Source of the DNA: Chiua virens | Lineage: Eukaryota; Basidiomycota; Agaricomycetes; Boletales; Boletaceae | Reading direction: 5' to 3' | NCBI GenBank assembly: GCA_019787685.1 | Contig: JAHNUO010000002.1 | Location: 1,612,001 to 1,676,000 of the forward strand | DNA length: 64,000 bases | Position numbers and translations under genes: made by a program | In this document: positions 22,642-33,800 of the stretch, piece by piece | How the letters are laid out: every line of letters begins with the position of its first letter | How positions within the stretch are numbered: position 1 is the first letter of the stretch | Notes under the pieces: model-generated | Database searches by the model: none | Told to the model about the DNA's origin: nothing | What the model saw: only the letters and a program-made list of their open reading frames with translations

Positions 22642-25375
22642 ATGGACAATCTCGTCGACAGAGAGGTGCACATGAATAACGTCAACCGCGATCGGGATCC
22701 CCTCCTCATCTTCCCATATGTCTCTCTCCCCCCTATGCTTCGCATTGCCGGTCAAACGCCCCTAGAGACGCTCCGTGGCATTGTCGAAAGCTGTCGCCAA
22801 CGTGGGATGTATGTCGATGGGAAATGGCGGACGCAAGCGCCTTCAGATACCGCCCCGGAAAAATGGATTCCAGGTTTCTTCAACAAGGTGAGCAGATACT
22901 TGCTGCTCCATCGGGCAAGTCTACTGACCAGCGAAAATTCAGATCCTGGAAGCAGCTTGCGCTTGGAAAAGGAAGAAGGCTCCTGGATGGCACGACAATT
23001 TCAAGACGGTATGGCGAACGCATGGTGACACTCTCATTGAAGGCGTCCGCAAGCCCGACGTCATCCTCGTCCCTCGTTCCCATTTTTCATCACCTGTCAC
23101 GTTTCGTCAAGTCTACTCCTATTGCGAGCTCAAACGTTCCTTCAACCAAGATCTGCAATCACACGCACTATGGCAATTGACGGAGATCGCTGGTTATGCC
23201 TGTGCAGCCCAGATCAACCGGCGATTTTTTGTCGCCTCGTCCCTTTGTGAACGCATGTTCACACTAGCGTTCTTTGTCCGTGGCTGCATCGTATTTTCCA
23301 AAGCGTTCAACATCGATGCGGCTCCCCTGGTGTTCGTGACCATTATCCTTGGTCTTTCCTCTGCAGACGCTCTATGGAACGGTTTCGACTCCAATATGCA
23401 TCTCGCTCAAGACGGCCGCCTCGTTATCTATGACATGAGTTCCAAGCTGGAAAGAGTGCTGCTACAAGAGCTCTTGCTCTATTCAGCTAAGGCGTTGCAT
23501 GGCAGGGGAACCAAAGTTCCTCATTGCACTGCCGGGTTTGGGTTTGGGATTCGAGAGCTAAACTGCATCCTCAAGGTTTCCTGGCTGCCAATGGACAACG
23601 AAGGCCAGTCAGTGACCACCGACATCGAGATTTATCTGCTGATGGAGGAACGTACGCCCCTTCTCGAGGTGCTCACCGGCAGGGAGAGGGAGCTTTTCGG
23701 GGAACAGGACCTATATGGCGTCTTCCGCAACTGCATCAAGCCTGGGAAGCATGAAGCTTCCGAGAATACCTGGGATTGCGTCAAGCACCTACCTGGCATT
23801 CCAATCATCTTGCCTGCCGAGTGTTCGCGACCCTGCGTCATCAACCCTCGTCCCAACGATAACCTTCACAATGAAGGGTACTACTGTGCCGACTACGACG
23901 GGTTGAAGGACCTTCGCCCTGACACTACCAACAATATCATTCAAAGGTTCGATGTCCCCATGCGAGATGGTAAAGGACAGACGTCTCGTGGCCAGTTGTT
24001 TATAGAGCATCGCGAATGTATATGGGCCTTGTCTCGCACCTGTGGGACGTCGTTGGTATGGTTTTCATGTCGGCGTGAACTCGTGAATGCAATGATGGGT
24101 GCTCTTGCCGGTAAGCCTTTGGTTTCGCTGTCTGCCAGTGCATCCGAAGCTGATTATATGTCAGGCCACTTCAACGGACTCCGCATGGATCTACTGCACT
24201 GCGATGTCAGTGACGGCAATGTTTGGATCGAGGTTGAAGGCCCTGAGGCGAACTATGTCGTCCCAGACTGGCCGAAAGAAGAATACGCTCATCCTAAGCG
24301 GGCTGGGATGCTAGGAGACTGGGGTTACGCTGCTGACCTTCGTGAGAAAGGGTCCGAACCTGGCCGTATTGCAGTGAGCATTACACCCTCCATTGTTTGC
24401 TGCTCCGTTCAATCTTTCCACAGGGTACATTTCCATTCATGGCGGCTGAGCTGTTGAGCGACAAGCCCGACTTGCAGCACACTATCCAGCATGATCTTGA
24501 ATCATTTTTCTGGCTCCTCTGGATCACTTGCGTAAATCTCAACGGTCCTTTCTATACTCGCCGAGTCTGGAAAGACGAGATGGAAGATATCAAGAAGCAA
24601 GTATATCCAAACTCTGGCAACTCGGGTTCCGCTTTGCGCCGAGTTGGAGGCAAGTCTAACGCTAGCTCCCTCACTCATACCGCTCCCGCTACGCCTACAA
24701 CCCCAGTCACTCTCCAAACCGCCTTCTCCAGTTGCCGACACCATGTGCATGCCCCCTCCCGCTACTACCCCAGATAGTCAATGCGAGCGTCAAGACCTTG
24801 CAACGGAGCAAGGGCTTGCCAACTCGATAGTTGGTCAGCCCGTCGAGTACAATCGCACGATACCAGACACATCCGTCCGCCTCCCTCACGGTGAGCCCAT
24901 AGACTATGCCCCCCCGATTTGGGCTACACCTGGGATTCACTATCAAGGCCCCAATGATGTGTACCTGTGGAAATCGGATATTCGTGGAGACTGCTTTATC
25001 AACTCTGTTTCCCCGTACTTTCGCAATTGCCAGAAGTTCATGGATGGCCTAGATGAACTTCGTCAATACTTTGGAAACAAGAAGCAACGTCATGGAGAAA
25101 TCACCCACATTATTTTCTTCGACATCCTGAAAAAAATGTATGACGGTATCGATCCGAAGCAAGACCGCACCAGTGACAACGACATCAAAGCAGCACGCAA
25201 ACGTTTTGAGAATTTGAAGGTGCTTGGAGGAGAACAAGGAATTTCGATCAGCGTGCTGGACGAAGTGTATATCAAGCCCGCCACCAGCACTTGCAAACGG
25301 CCAGCTGAGAAGCAGAGTGGGGATTCCGTGAAGAGAGCTCGTACCTCGCCCGCCGTTTCCAAGAATGAGAAATAG
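22642..25375 (+). CDS. FunK1 fungal-type protein kinase
   Basis: FunK1 kinases are a large, lineage-specific family of multicellular basidiomycetes with mostly unknown substrates. The exons give EKWIPGFFNK joined to ILEAACAWKRKK, then DVILVPRSHFSSP and a long conserved lobe (TEIAGYACAAQINRRFF). The kinase core follows: LLHCDVSDGNVWI replaces the usual HRD loop with HCD, and GMLGDWGYAADL replaces DFG with DWG. After an intron come GTFPFMAAELL and HDLESFFWLLWI. The C-terminus has IWATPGIHYQGPNDVYLW and SPYFRNCQKFMDGLDELR, then a basic tail KRPAEKQSGDSVKRAR, possibly nuclear. Around 24708 the frame slips by one base within a CCCC run, joining TPTTP to the SPVADTMCM frame. The Asp residues needed for catalysis are kept. 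Confidence 0.85.
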
Positions 25376-25828
25376 CCTCTATGGACACTTCAATACAATT
25401 TTCACCTTTCTCCCAACCCTTATGATACTACACTGAGTTGTGTCCTGGAGCGGCCCGGAGTCCTGACGTGTGTCTTGAGTGGAGTCCGAGAACAGCTTCA
25501 TGTGCTTGGTTGGGTTATCGGTACACCATTCAACGACCATTTCGTTCCCTTATAATATTGGTCTTTGTGGAATCAGGGGCCTTGGGATTATCGTTCTTAG
25601 ATCTCATGGCGGCAGCGTGACAGCAAGTGGTGGGGTGGTCAGTGAGCCGTCCGAGCACGGAGTTATAAGCACGCAAGCTGAAGCTGGATTCGATCAGAGA
25701 TTCGGGTCTTGGAGCTTGCCGACCCACACGTGACCCCAAGGGAACATTTGCGAAACTTTCTGAGAAATGTTTACCCTCCTATTCTAGACTGACACCCACT
25801 AATAATTGTCATTCACATCCACTAATCT
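25376..25828. other. Intergenic between convergent genes
   Basis: About 450 bp of 3' flank. Short frames here have no recognisable content. No repeat or RNA gene is seen. Confidence 0.4.
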
Positions 25829-26833
25829 TTACAATCTCCCGCACTCATAGGTATTCAGTTCGCCATCAAATAAAGGATACGAAGATATCAGCGAAGGATT
25901 TAAAAGTGCTTCCACGATACCGAAATCATTTACTAGTGGACCAAAATCCATCAAGGGGTATCCTATAGAAGAAAATGCGTCTAACTGTGGTAACGTCAGG
26001 GGCATTTGAGAAACTGGGCCGCCCTGAAGTGAAAGCTGTTCCAGATCAGGATGAGGTATAGCACTTGCAATGTCATCTTCGTATTGTTGGAGTGAACGGC
26101 ACGGTTCCCGGGAGGGTGAAGCCGCAGGTGAGATCTGAGAAACGTTTTAGGGTCTATTTTCAAACTGAGGTGGATGCCTACCATGTCCATGTCAATTTCT
26201 TGGGTAATATGAGATAAATCCAGCTGTTGCGTGTCAAAACTTGGCGAGTCTTCGAGTCGTCCCACTCGTATGGGCGGGAGAAGCAGATGGGGAAAGTAAC
26301 TGCGACAAGTGAAGTGGGGAGAGCGAGGCCGTTGTGGACAAAGGCGACATAGAAGTAGTCGGAAAAATAAGACTGGGTTGTAACGCTGGGGAAGAAAATG
26401 CGGGATCATGAAGGGCAGCAAACATGCTCTCGCAGTAGGGCGATTTCGTTCGGCGGTTTCGAGTTGGGCCAACTAAGCGTCCAGAAGTTGTGGCACTCCT
26501 TCTCCGCTTAGCCTTTGTTGACGGTTCCTTTGCGTCCCCATGGAATGGCCCAGCCTTGTAGAAAGGGTATCTGGCGCGGTGCTCAGCACGGACGATTGCG
26601 GCTTGATTGAACCAATATTCCTTTTCGCTATCCGGGAGTGTGTTCCAGCATTGACCAGCAATGCGGCTGAGATTCTGTTGACGCCTCTCGATCTCTGGAG
26701 GTACCGCTCGCCTCTTGAGAAAGTCAGAACGGTACAGCATGAATGCATTGGGTGGCCGGGGGATGCGTTTAGGTGCGTTGCGTTTCTCGGAGCCGGACGT
26801 TGAAACGAGTGTGGCTTGCGAAGTCGGTAACAT
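25829..26833 (-). CDS. HMG-box transcription factor (MATA_HMG-like)
   Basis: A sequence-specific DNA-binding protein. The single HMG box begins about 20 residues after ATG 26833: RIPRPPNAFMLYRSDFLK, then EIERRQQNLSRIAGQCWNTL and EYWFNQAAIVRAEHRARYP. This pattern is typical of mushroom HMG factors related to mating-type and ROX1/Ste11-like proteins. A basic patch (KAKRRRSATTSGRLVGP) may be a nuclear signal. The frame then changes by one base between about 26250 and 26400 and continues with SFDTQQLDLSHITQEIDMD. An intron near 26130-26180 leads to a Ser/Leu-rich acidic tail ending TYECGRL, with TAA at 25829. I could not place an intron at the frame change. The reading frame is open upstream of 26833, so a 5' exon is possible. 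A mating role is not supported by neighbours. Confidence 0.8.
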
Positions 26834-27372
26834 AATACAACGAGAAATGGGTTGTGAGGTGGTCGTGGTCTAAGACGCAAAAAGAAACGTCTAATCGATG
26901 AGGGTATCTTCAATGACAAAGAAAACCAGTTCCTTTGGGTGCCTCGGCGTACGTGGCGTCGTAAAAGTCTACAGCACGAGCAAACTCGAAGTTAGTGGTC
27001 ATCCGTGGAACTGAGGATGCACGACGGACCGATAGAGATAATTCAGGGGGTGACACAATCAGGATGGCCGTAGGCGTCGTGAATGATGCAAGTAGTGAGT
27101 TCTTGGGGGGCTCCTTATAAGTGATGGGGGAGACGATGATCATGACGGGAACTCCGAGGCGAGGTGGTTACATTGGACGTTATTGCGATGAAAGACTGCT
27201 TCACAAAGTAGATAGGGACCACCTCAGATGGTGGACCGCTCGCGCACGAAAGGCATAGACGACGTGACGAGGACAGAGCAAGCTCGGAAGTTTGCGGCGA
27301 CACGTTGCAGATCGCAGATTACAGATCTGACGTTTTGCATGCCGCGTTCCCGGACGGATGAAAGGGATATTG
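26834..27372. other. HMG-gene 5' region, possible upstream exon
   Basis: On the minus strand an ATG-started frame at 27143-26910 encodes a peptide with PPELSLSVRRASSVPR and NFEFARAVDFYDATYAEAPKG. A TTAG acceptor near 26873 is in frame with the HMG start region (TTTSQPISRCIMLPTS). This fits an upstream exon of the HMG gene, but no donor is certain. Confidence 0.35.
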
Positions 27373-27765
27373 TCACCTATGGAAAATCTGATTTCTGAAA
27401 TCGCACTGTAGGTGCCATGTCATCAGGTGCAAACTTGCAATAAGCACACACTCGATCAGTATGATTGCAACCAGGTATGAGGTATGAGTTGGGCCCGGGG
27501 AGCTGGGAGAGGATCCCACTGGAGTCAATGTTAAATTCAATAAGCGTGTTGAGGGATCCTGATCGAAAAGCGACACGAGGCAGGTTACGTTGGCCAGGGT
27601 GAAAGGAAAAGAGATGTCAGGACCAGTCACATCGGTGGCCACAACCTCAGCATAGCTCGCCTGACGATGGCATTGATACAAACCAAATTGACATCGGGGT
27701 CCTCGGTAAATCATTTGAGACTTTTGATTGTATAAAGAAGATATATATATTGGAAATCTGTGCAT
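27373..27765 (-). CDS. Hypothetical protein with one membrane segment
   Basis: An uninterrupted 130-codon frame from ATG 27765. The middle (DVTGPDISFPFTLANVTCL and DPSTRLLNLTLTPVG) looks like an ordinary soluble domain with possible N-glycosylation sites. A hydrophobic stretch SYLVAIILIECVLIASLHL near the end could span a membrane. I recognise no family. It lies upstream of the HMG gene and downstream of SUA5 on the same strand. It could be an exon of a larger gene or a chance frame. Confidence 0.35.
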   Translation of the reverse strand: MHRFPIYISSLYNQKSQMIYRGPRCQFGLYQCHRQASYAEVVATDVTGPDISFPFTLANVTCLVSLFDQDPSTRLLNLTLTPVGSSPSSPGPTHTSYLVAIILIECVLIASLHLMTWHLQCDFRNQIFHR

Positions 27766-27843
27766 CGAGAGTGTTGTCCTTTACTGTGAATGTCACTTAA
27801 ACTCTTGACGAATGGCGAGTAAGAGGTGACACACGTGGAATAT

Positions 27844-29049
27844 CTATAGTGATTCTGGAACGACCCAGCATGTCGCGCCCGCTGCCTTTTTGACCCGATT
27901 CATGATTGCTAACCCCTCATTTTCCTCGGGAATTTCTTCTATCAGAATGACGTCAACGCCCTCCCGTTCGAGGGTAAGCAATCCATCAAAAAGACGGATG
28001 AGCAATGACTGTCATCTCTGACAGGGATCCTAGAGAATAGCGATGCCACTGAATCGCTGAGTCCTCAAGAAGCGTCTTAGCCAACAGAGACTCGGACGGA
28101 GCCAACAGCCCCACTTTTGGAGGTAAGTTTTCAGCCATTGAAGACTTCAGAGATACCAGGAAAGTGGAAGGGGATACGGAGGATGCTGCAGCGGGTGGTT
28201 GAGAGGATGATCGCAGCAGTGTTACGGGAACGGCGGGTGCATAGTGACGATATTTCATGCCTGGAGTGGTCGGGGCTTGTTCGATGCTGTCATCGACAAA
28301 GTCACGACGATGAACGAGGACCCTGGGTATCGAAGGTCCAGTGCGAGCAAGCTTGAGTGCTGCATCTATCTGCTCGACGGTGATGCCACCTGGCCTGAGA
28401 ACGCGAATGTTGCCATCTTGGTGCAAACCATCGAGTACTGTGCTTTCGAGGCCGACGTCGCAAGAGCCGCCATCTATAATAAGACCGATCTTGCCGTCGA
28501 GATCGCGAAAAACATGTTCGGCGCGAGTGGGACTTGGTTTGCCTGAGGAGTTGGCACTCGGTGCGGCTAGAGGGGCATCGGCAACGGCAATGAGCGCGCG
28601 GGCGACTGGATGTGACGGCATCCTGATGGCGACAGTGGGATGACTGGCGGTGATGATGCTTGGAATCTTGGAGGAGTCGCTGGGAAGAGAAGGGTGAGTG
28701 GGCCGGGCCAGAAGGCGTTGATGAGTGTCTGATATGATGGAGGGATCGTGAAGTTGGACGGGAGGATGGAGGCGAGCATTGATTGGGAGGAGACATGGAC
28801 GATGAGTGGATTGTCGGCAGGACGGCCCTTGGTGGTGAATATGCGGGAAGCAGCGTCGGGGTCGAGTGCGAGTGCGGCGAGACCATAGACAGTTTCTGTC
28901 GGGAATGCAACGGGCTGGTGGGCATGAATATGGCGAGAAGCGGCGGTGATGGCAGCCAAGGTGTCTGGTGAGGCAAAGGTAGGACGACCGTCTGAATCGA
29001 AGTGTATTGAAGACGGGTCACATTTGAGGATCTGGGTGGAGGACGACAT
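27844..29049 (-). CDS. SUA5: Threonylcarbamoyl-AMP synthase Sua5
   Basis: Sua5 makes threonylcarbamoyl-AMP for the universal t6A37 modification of ANN-decoding tRNAs. The YrdC-type domain shows FPTETVYGLAALAL, KGRPADNPLIVHV and FWPGPLTLLFP, then after a frame break KIPSIITASHPTVAIRMPSHP, PSANSSGKPSPT and VGLESTVLDG. The Sua5 C-terminal domain follows (PGMKYRHYAP, REGVDVILIEEIPEENEGLAIMN in the last part). Two single-base faults are evident: one base missing in the CCC run at about 28682-28684, and one extra C at about 27996-27997 between TVIAH and RLFDGLL. Together they restore the frame. I prefer ATG 29049 (MSSSTQIL) because farther upstream starts would overlap the FMC1-like gene, which ends at 29078. 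Confidence 0.9.
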
Positions 29050-29077
29050 GCGGGTAAACGATAAGATCATGGATAAT

Positions 29078-29479
29078 CTACGAATCATTCTTGGGCATGT
29101 TCAGTCCAACTCTCCGCGCGGTCGCCTCGATCCTCTCCTCCGCAGTCAGGTCAATCAACGGGTTGTATCGATCTAAAAGCGTCTGCGCATCTCCTCAGCA
29201 CCGCTAGCTCCACACATTCAACCACAACGCCTACCTTGTACTCCCGCTGCGAACGCACAAAGGTCACAATATTCTTCACGTCGTGTTGAAACGCGTCGCA
29301 CCCACTCGATTGTCGCTCAAACAACCTCCGAAAATTAGCCGCAATGTCTTTGTTTCGCTCCGTTCTTGGCGAGATGCTCTACAAAGAAAAGGTCAGCTCT
29401 ACAACACACTGCACCAGGACGACCGGTTTACCGCTTTAGCAATTTCTCTGACCACACCGCGGTAAAGTCGGGAGGTCAT
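29078..29479 (-). CDS. FMC1-like mitochondrial ATP synthase assembly factor
   Basis: A very small three-exon gene of about 97 residues. Splicing from ATG 29479 gives SRLYRGVVREIAKA, with an LYR tripeptide, then SISPRTERNKDIAANFRRLF, VTFVRSQREYK and, after an intron at about 29178-29225, TLLDRYNPLIDLTAEERIEATARRVGLNMP. The last part is the hallmark of fungal FMC1/LYRM proteins, which help assemble the F1 sector of ATP synthase in the mitochondrial matrix. Both introns have clean GTA...AG borders. The stop (TAG at 29078-29080) is only 28 bp upstream of the SUA5 start on the same strand, so the two transcripts must overlap or be joined. Confidence 0.8.
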
Positions 29480-29687
29480 GGTAATGTTTGTCGCTGTCAA
29501 AGCAACAAATTGCATAAAGTCGTGGGATTGTCCATTGTAGTACGTTCACTTTCAAAGTCCCCTGCAACTCAAGGACTTCAAAGTGAAAGCGTTTGTCCAT
29601 TTGACCACAAATCATGCCGTTTAAATGGACCCTGCTCCCATGAATCCCTCACTCATTCTCATCTATACTAAGTCATGGTCCGCGCTC

Positions 29688-30040
29688 CTACCACTTCCCC
29701 GGCCTCGTCTCCTGTTCGGGGGTACAGTGGGCAGGTTTGTCGTTGCGCAAAAAGAAGATCTTACCAGTGCACTGACCGGAGACTAAGAATGCGCCCCGAA
29801 GATGGACAGCGTACATTCGCGAAATCATCATGAACAAGACAAAACAGGCCGTCAGGATCTTCGCAACACGCCTCCAAGTCCGTTTGTTCACCGGTCCAAA
29901 CAAGGTAATATTCACTGGCAAGATAATCAAACCCGCACCCTGCATTGCGTATGTGGGAAATGTACGTTCACTGTAACCCCACTTTTCCCCATCTCCCTCA
30001 CGAGCTATCGTAAAGATCAGCCCTAGGGTGAATGAGAAAA
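29688..30040 (-). CDS. Hypothetical membrane protein (3' part)
   Basis: Reading leftward, an exon after a CCCTAG acceptor near 30022 encodes GLIFTIAREGDGEKWGYSER, then TYAMQGAGLIILPVNITLFG and RTWRRVAKILTACFVLFMMI. At least two likely transmembrane helices flank a basic loop (GPVNKRTWRR), and MYAVHLRGAF follows. No family is recognised with confidence. Upstream exons probably extend toward 30420, for example a segment with FASIQFAAQYHCLTPVDPG. A GTAAG donor near 29763 offers an alternative short C-terminus. Boundaries are therefore tentative. Confidence 0.4.
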
Positions 30041-30844
30041 TGTTGATGGAGCACTTCCGTCAGTGTAAAGTACTCGCTGCAAAAGTTCACTGTTGTGCTG
30101 GAGTAGTAACGACAAGCAAGCCTCCGCCGGCTGGTTACCTCGGCAACTTGCCGGTCTTACAGTACGGGATACTCACGTTTCCGTCCAGGGTCGACAGGCG
30201 TAAGGCAATGATACTGCGCTGCAAACTGGATGGACGCAAACCTGTTGTAAGTCACCTGAACTATTCTGCGACCAGTAGAGGACTAAGATCATGTCATCCA
30301 GGTTCGTGTTGCAATCTCACAGCTTCGGGAAATTAAGAATATGATGACCAGGCATACAGCCATCTGCCAGGAACGGATGGAACGGATGGAACGACCGAAT
30401 GTGCGTACTCAGGTCGTGTCAATGCTACCCAAGACTGAAGCCTTGAGGAATCAGGGTGCTGAGGACTGAGCGGACGGTGCTCCCGGCATGTGGAACAGCC
30501 TACGATGTAGATCTCACTTCCAGAGGGGATCATATAGTTACTTATGTACATGATATATGATCCTGTTGTATGTATTTCCGGAGGCATTGAGTGCCACTTT
30601 GTCAGCCGGCTAAACAAGTTTGGCCATTTCGCATCCTCCAACTCGAACTTGTTTGCGATACCCATCCTCCAAGGACGAGTGTCCGCCCACCCCTTCCCCG
30701 CCTCATACACCGCTCTCCAAAAACCTTTGTTCTCCCCCTTATCTGCATGGAACTGGCCTGACTACAGGTAAGATCAGATCTATGCAAACTCATCTTACAA
30801 CCAACTCAATCGGTCCGAACCTGCAGCACTTGCCACCTCGCACA
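30041..30844. other. Unresolved region before the pseudohelicase gene
   Basis: The left half may carry upstream exons of the minus-strand membrane protein. The right half (30600-30844) is open on the plus strand in frame with the pseudohelicase start, so that gene could begin earlier, for example at an in-frame ATG near 30782. A short tandem repeat of GGAACGGAT lies at about 30370-30393. Nothing else is recognisable. Confidence 0.35.
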
Positions 30845-33800
30845 ATGGCCAAAACCGCTGCTCTCAACCCGGCATCCACCCCTTTCTTCCCTGGTGGCAT
30901 GCGTGCTGGTGAGGACGACAGCGCGCCCACTCCCTTTGGTCTTGCAGTTCCCACACCGTTTCGAGAGCAGGATCCGGCCTCCGTCTCAGGCCTCTCCAGT
31001 TCCACCACCTGAGCACCGGTTTGTACGCGTCTCGCCAAGTCTTGCTGCTCAGGATACCGAGAACCAGCGACGCCCATCCGACATGCACTTTCATCCATCG
31101 CCAACCGATGTCGCATCAGCCATACGTCATGCAGAGTTGGACAGACCACATAGTCTTCCTCGTACCCGCGAGATGAGCATCATTGGTAGCTTGGGGGCCC
31201 TCCCAGAAGCGGACGATATGTACGGATCTGTCACCACGGACGAAGGAGCGCGGGCACCCGCAGATTCTCCATTTTTCTCGATACCCATTCAGTACTCGAG
31301 AGGTCACATCAACACGCCGCCGGTCAACATCATGAACAGCTCAGTCCCGTTCTTCATCCTTTAACGTCAATGGTCCATTTGTATCTTCATCCCCCGTGTC
31401 ATCGTTGGATTCCGGCAGTCAGTTCACCTCGGGTGGAGAGTTTTCGCAGAACCTCGACGCTCAGCTCAAAACATCTCCCCTTATTCAAGACATCATCGAG
31501 CGTTTGCTACGATGCGAGTTCACAGCACAAGAAGTTCAGCGGGAACTCCGCGATGTCCACCGCAAAGTCGATTTCCTTGTCGAGCGTTCATTTAACCATG
31601 CACCCCAAGCTACCAGCTCGCAACCCTGAGTTCAAGGATCCGTTTGCACCAACCGGTGGCCAGTCGGCTACTTCGTCGGACAGTACCGAGAGCATCTTTT
31701 AGTGCAGCCATTGCCCCAAACCAGTCTCCACCACCCGACGATATATCCCAGATATCCCAGCGCTTAAATACCTTGACCACATCTGTTGGTCAACTTCTCG
31801 CGTTGCAAACACAACAACATATCCAGGGTGTCACCACTCTTGGTCGACTCACGCCTCGTACACCAGATCTTCCCCTCAACCAGCCGTTCGGGGCCAATAT
31901 CAGTCCAAATCCTGCGTTGCTAGGCCATGGACCACCCAACCGACCTGAATTGAGGACTGCTCCTCGTATCCCGAATCCTCCAACGCGAACGTGGTCTGCA
32001 GGAAATCTTGAATTACCTTTGAGGGTGGACAATGTTGCACCTCACGGACGCAGTGACCCTGCGCGTGACAAACGCCGATCCGTAACTGCAGGGTTGATGC
32101 GCAGGGAATCAGTTGGCGTGAGCGTGGTTATTTCGGTACCCGCACACATTTCTAACCGGATGACACACAGATCATCGATGGGCAATGCAGTGACTGGTCA
32201 GGCAGTTCTCCTCGCGACAATGGTCCCATAATTTCTAAATGGGAACAGTTGAACCTCGCACCTGACCTACTTCGTTCCTTGAGCAAATTTGGGTGATTTG
32301 ATTTCTCATGCAGTCAGTTCACCGAGGACTGATACAGTTGATTGCCAGTGTCGGTCCACCCAATAAGATTCAGCAACGAGCTCTTCCTTTCCTTCTTCGA
32401 GGTTCCGACATCATTGCACAAGCACCTCCTACACAAGAGCGTATTGCTGCCTATGTCATACCTGCCATTCAGGTTGCTGTGGTCAATACATTGGGTAGAC
32501 CACCCAACAGGGGACCACTTGCCGTGATGATATCTACCACTGTGGACCAGGCAACACAAGCTCAACGCATGATTCGAGATTTGGGGGGACCCATTAGCAT
32601 CCGATCGGCATTAGGAGTGGGCACGTCAACGAATGCGAGCGACCTCACACAGGAGCTGCGCCTTCTCCAACAGAATATGCCACACATTATCTGTGGCACG
32701 CCCCAAAAATTACATGCATTGTTCACTTCCCCAGGAGGTCTGTCCGGTTCAGAAGTCCGGTTCTTGGTGCTGGATGAAGTCGACCAGTTGATTGCTCGAA
32801 ACCTGCACGAATACGTTTTCAATATCGTCAAGTTGCTTCCTCCCCCAAGGTCTCGTCCCATGGGTACCGGCACTCCGGGACCAAGTTCCAATGGTTCCGG
32901 TCAATCACCATTTGATACTAATAACCCGTTGGCAGGGATGGTGAATTCTGGACGGAGATTTTCCACTGTCCCTCCATCACCCCCCAACGATCTTGGGAAC
33001 AGCATAATCGAGCGCCAAACTGCCCTATTTTCGAATACCGTACCCCAGGATGTTCTAAACCTCGCGACGGCTATTCAGCTTAGAGAACCCGTTAGAGTCC
33101 TGGTGCGCCGGGATGGTAACGTCACAAGTACAGAGACGAGTCAAGGCTCCCGTGGTTTACGACAGTTTTACTTGTACCTCGCCTTCACTGCTGGAGGTCG
33201 TGCGGACTCGATAAACGCCGGTGCTCCGGGTGGTGGTCACGGGATCATTGGCTCCGGTAGGGGGGCATCGAGTGTAGAAACTGCCCAAGCCCGAGAGTGG
33301 AAATTGGATGCTTTGGCCGACATCTTTGATGATGTTGAGGTCAACCAAGCGATCGTTCATGTCGGTGGAATGAATGCTTTAGATTCTGTTGTACACAAGC
33401 TGGCAAGTCGTGGATTAGAAGCTGTCCCCCTTGTAAGTCCACCAATTTGATGTCATTATCCAGCTAACCTGTGTCTTCAGCATGGAGAAATGAATGCCGG
33501 AACCAAGTTGGCGGCTCTGAATAAGTTTAGAAGTTCTGGATCTGTCATGATGAGGCAACCAGTGACCAAGGTGTTGGTTGTCAATGACGTCCAAGTCAAG
33601 ATACCAGAAATATCTCATGTACCTCTCATCGTCAACTATGGTATATCGAGCCATCGTTGATACTTTCTCTGTTGCTGAAGCCTCTGCAGATTTACCCAAA
33701 GCAGTAGAAGAATATGCACACCGGTAAGTATCACCGCTTTTCTCTATTCACTCTTATGACGGGGTTCGAATAGCGTTGCTCCTGCCATCGCGTCAAGCTA

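Noticed and set aside
28244..29021. Additional open frames over SUA5
   Set aside because: They lack conserved motifs; the YrdC signatures lie in the chosen frames.
28567..29088. SUA5 start at 29088
   Set aside because: It would overlap the end of the FMC1-like gene, and the ATG at 29049 gives a family-like N-terminus.
31016..32231. Several separate small genes in the pseudohelicase N-terminal region
   Set aside because: The frames follow each other in order, each one base apart, and share the same low-complexity style, so one gene with frame errors is simpler.
33760..33785. tRNA B-box-like GGGTTCGAATAG
   Set aside because: It lies inside a clear spliceosomal intron and no A box or cloverleaf can be drawn around it.
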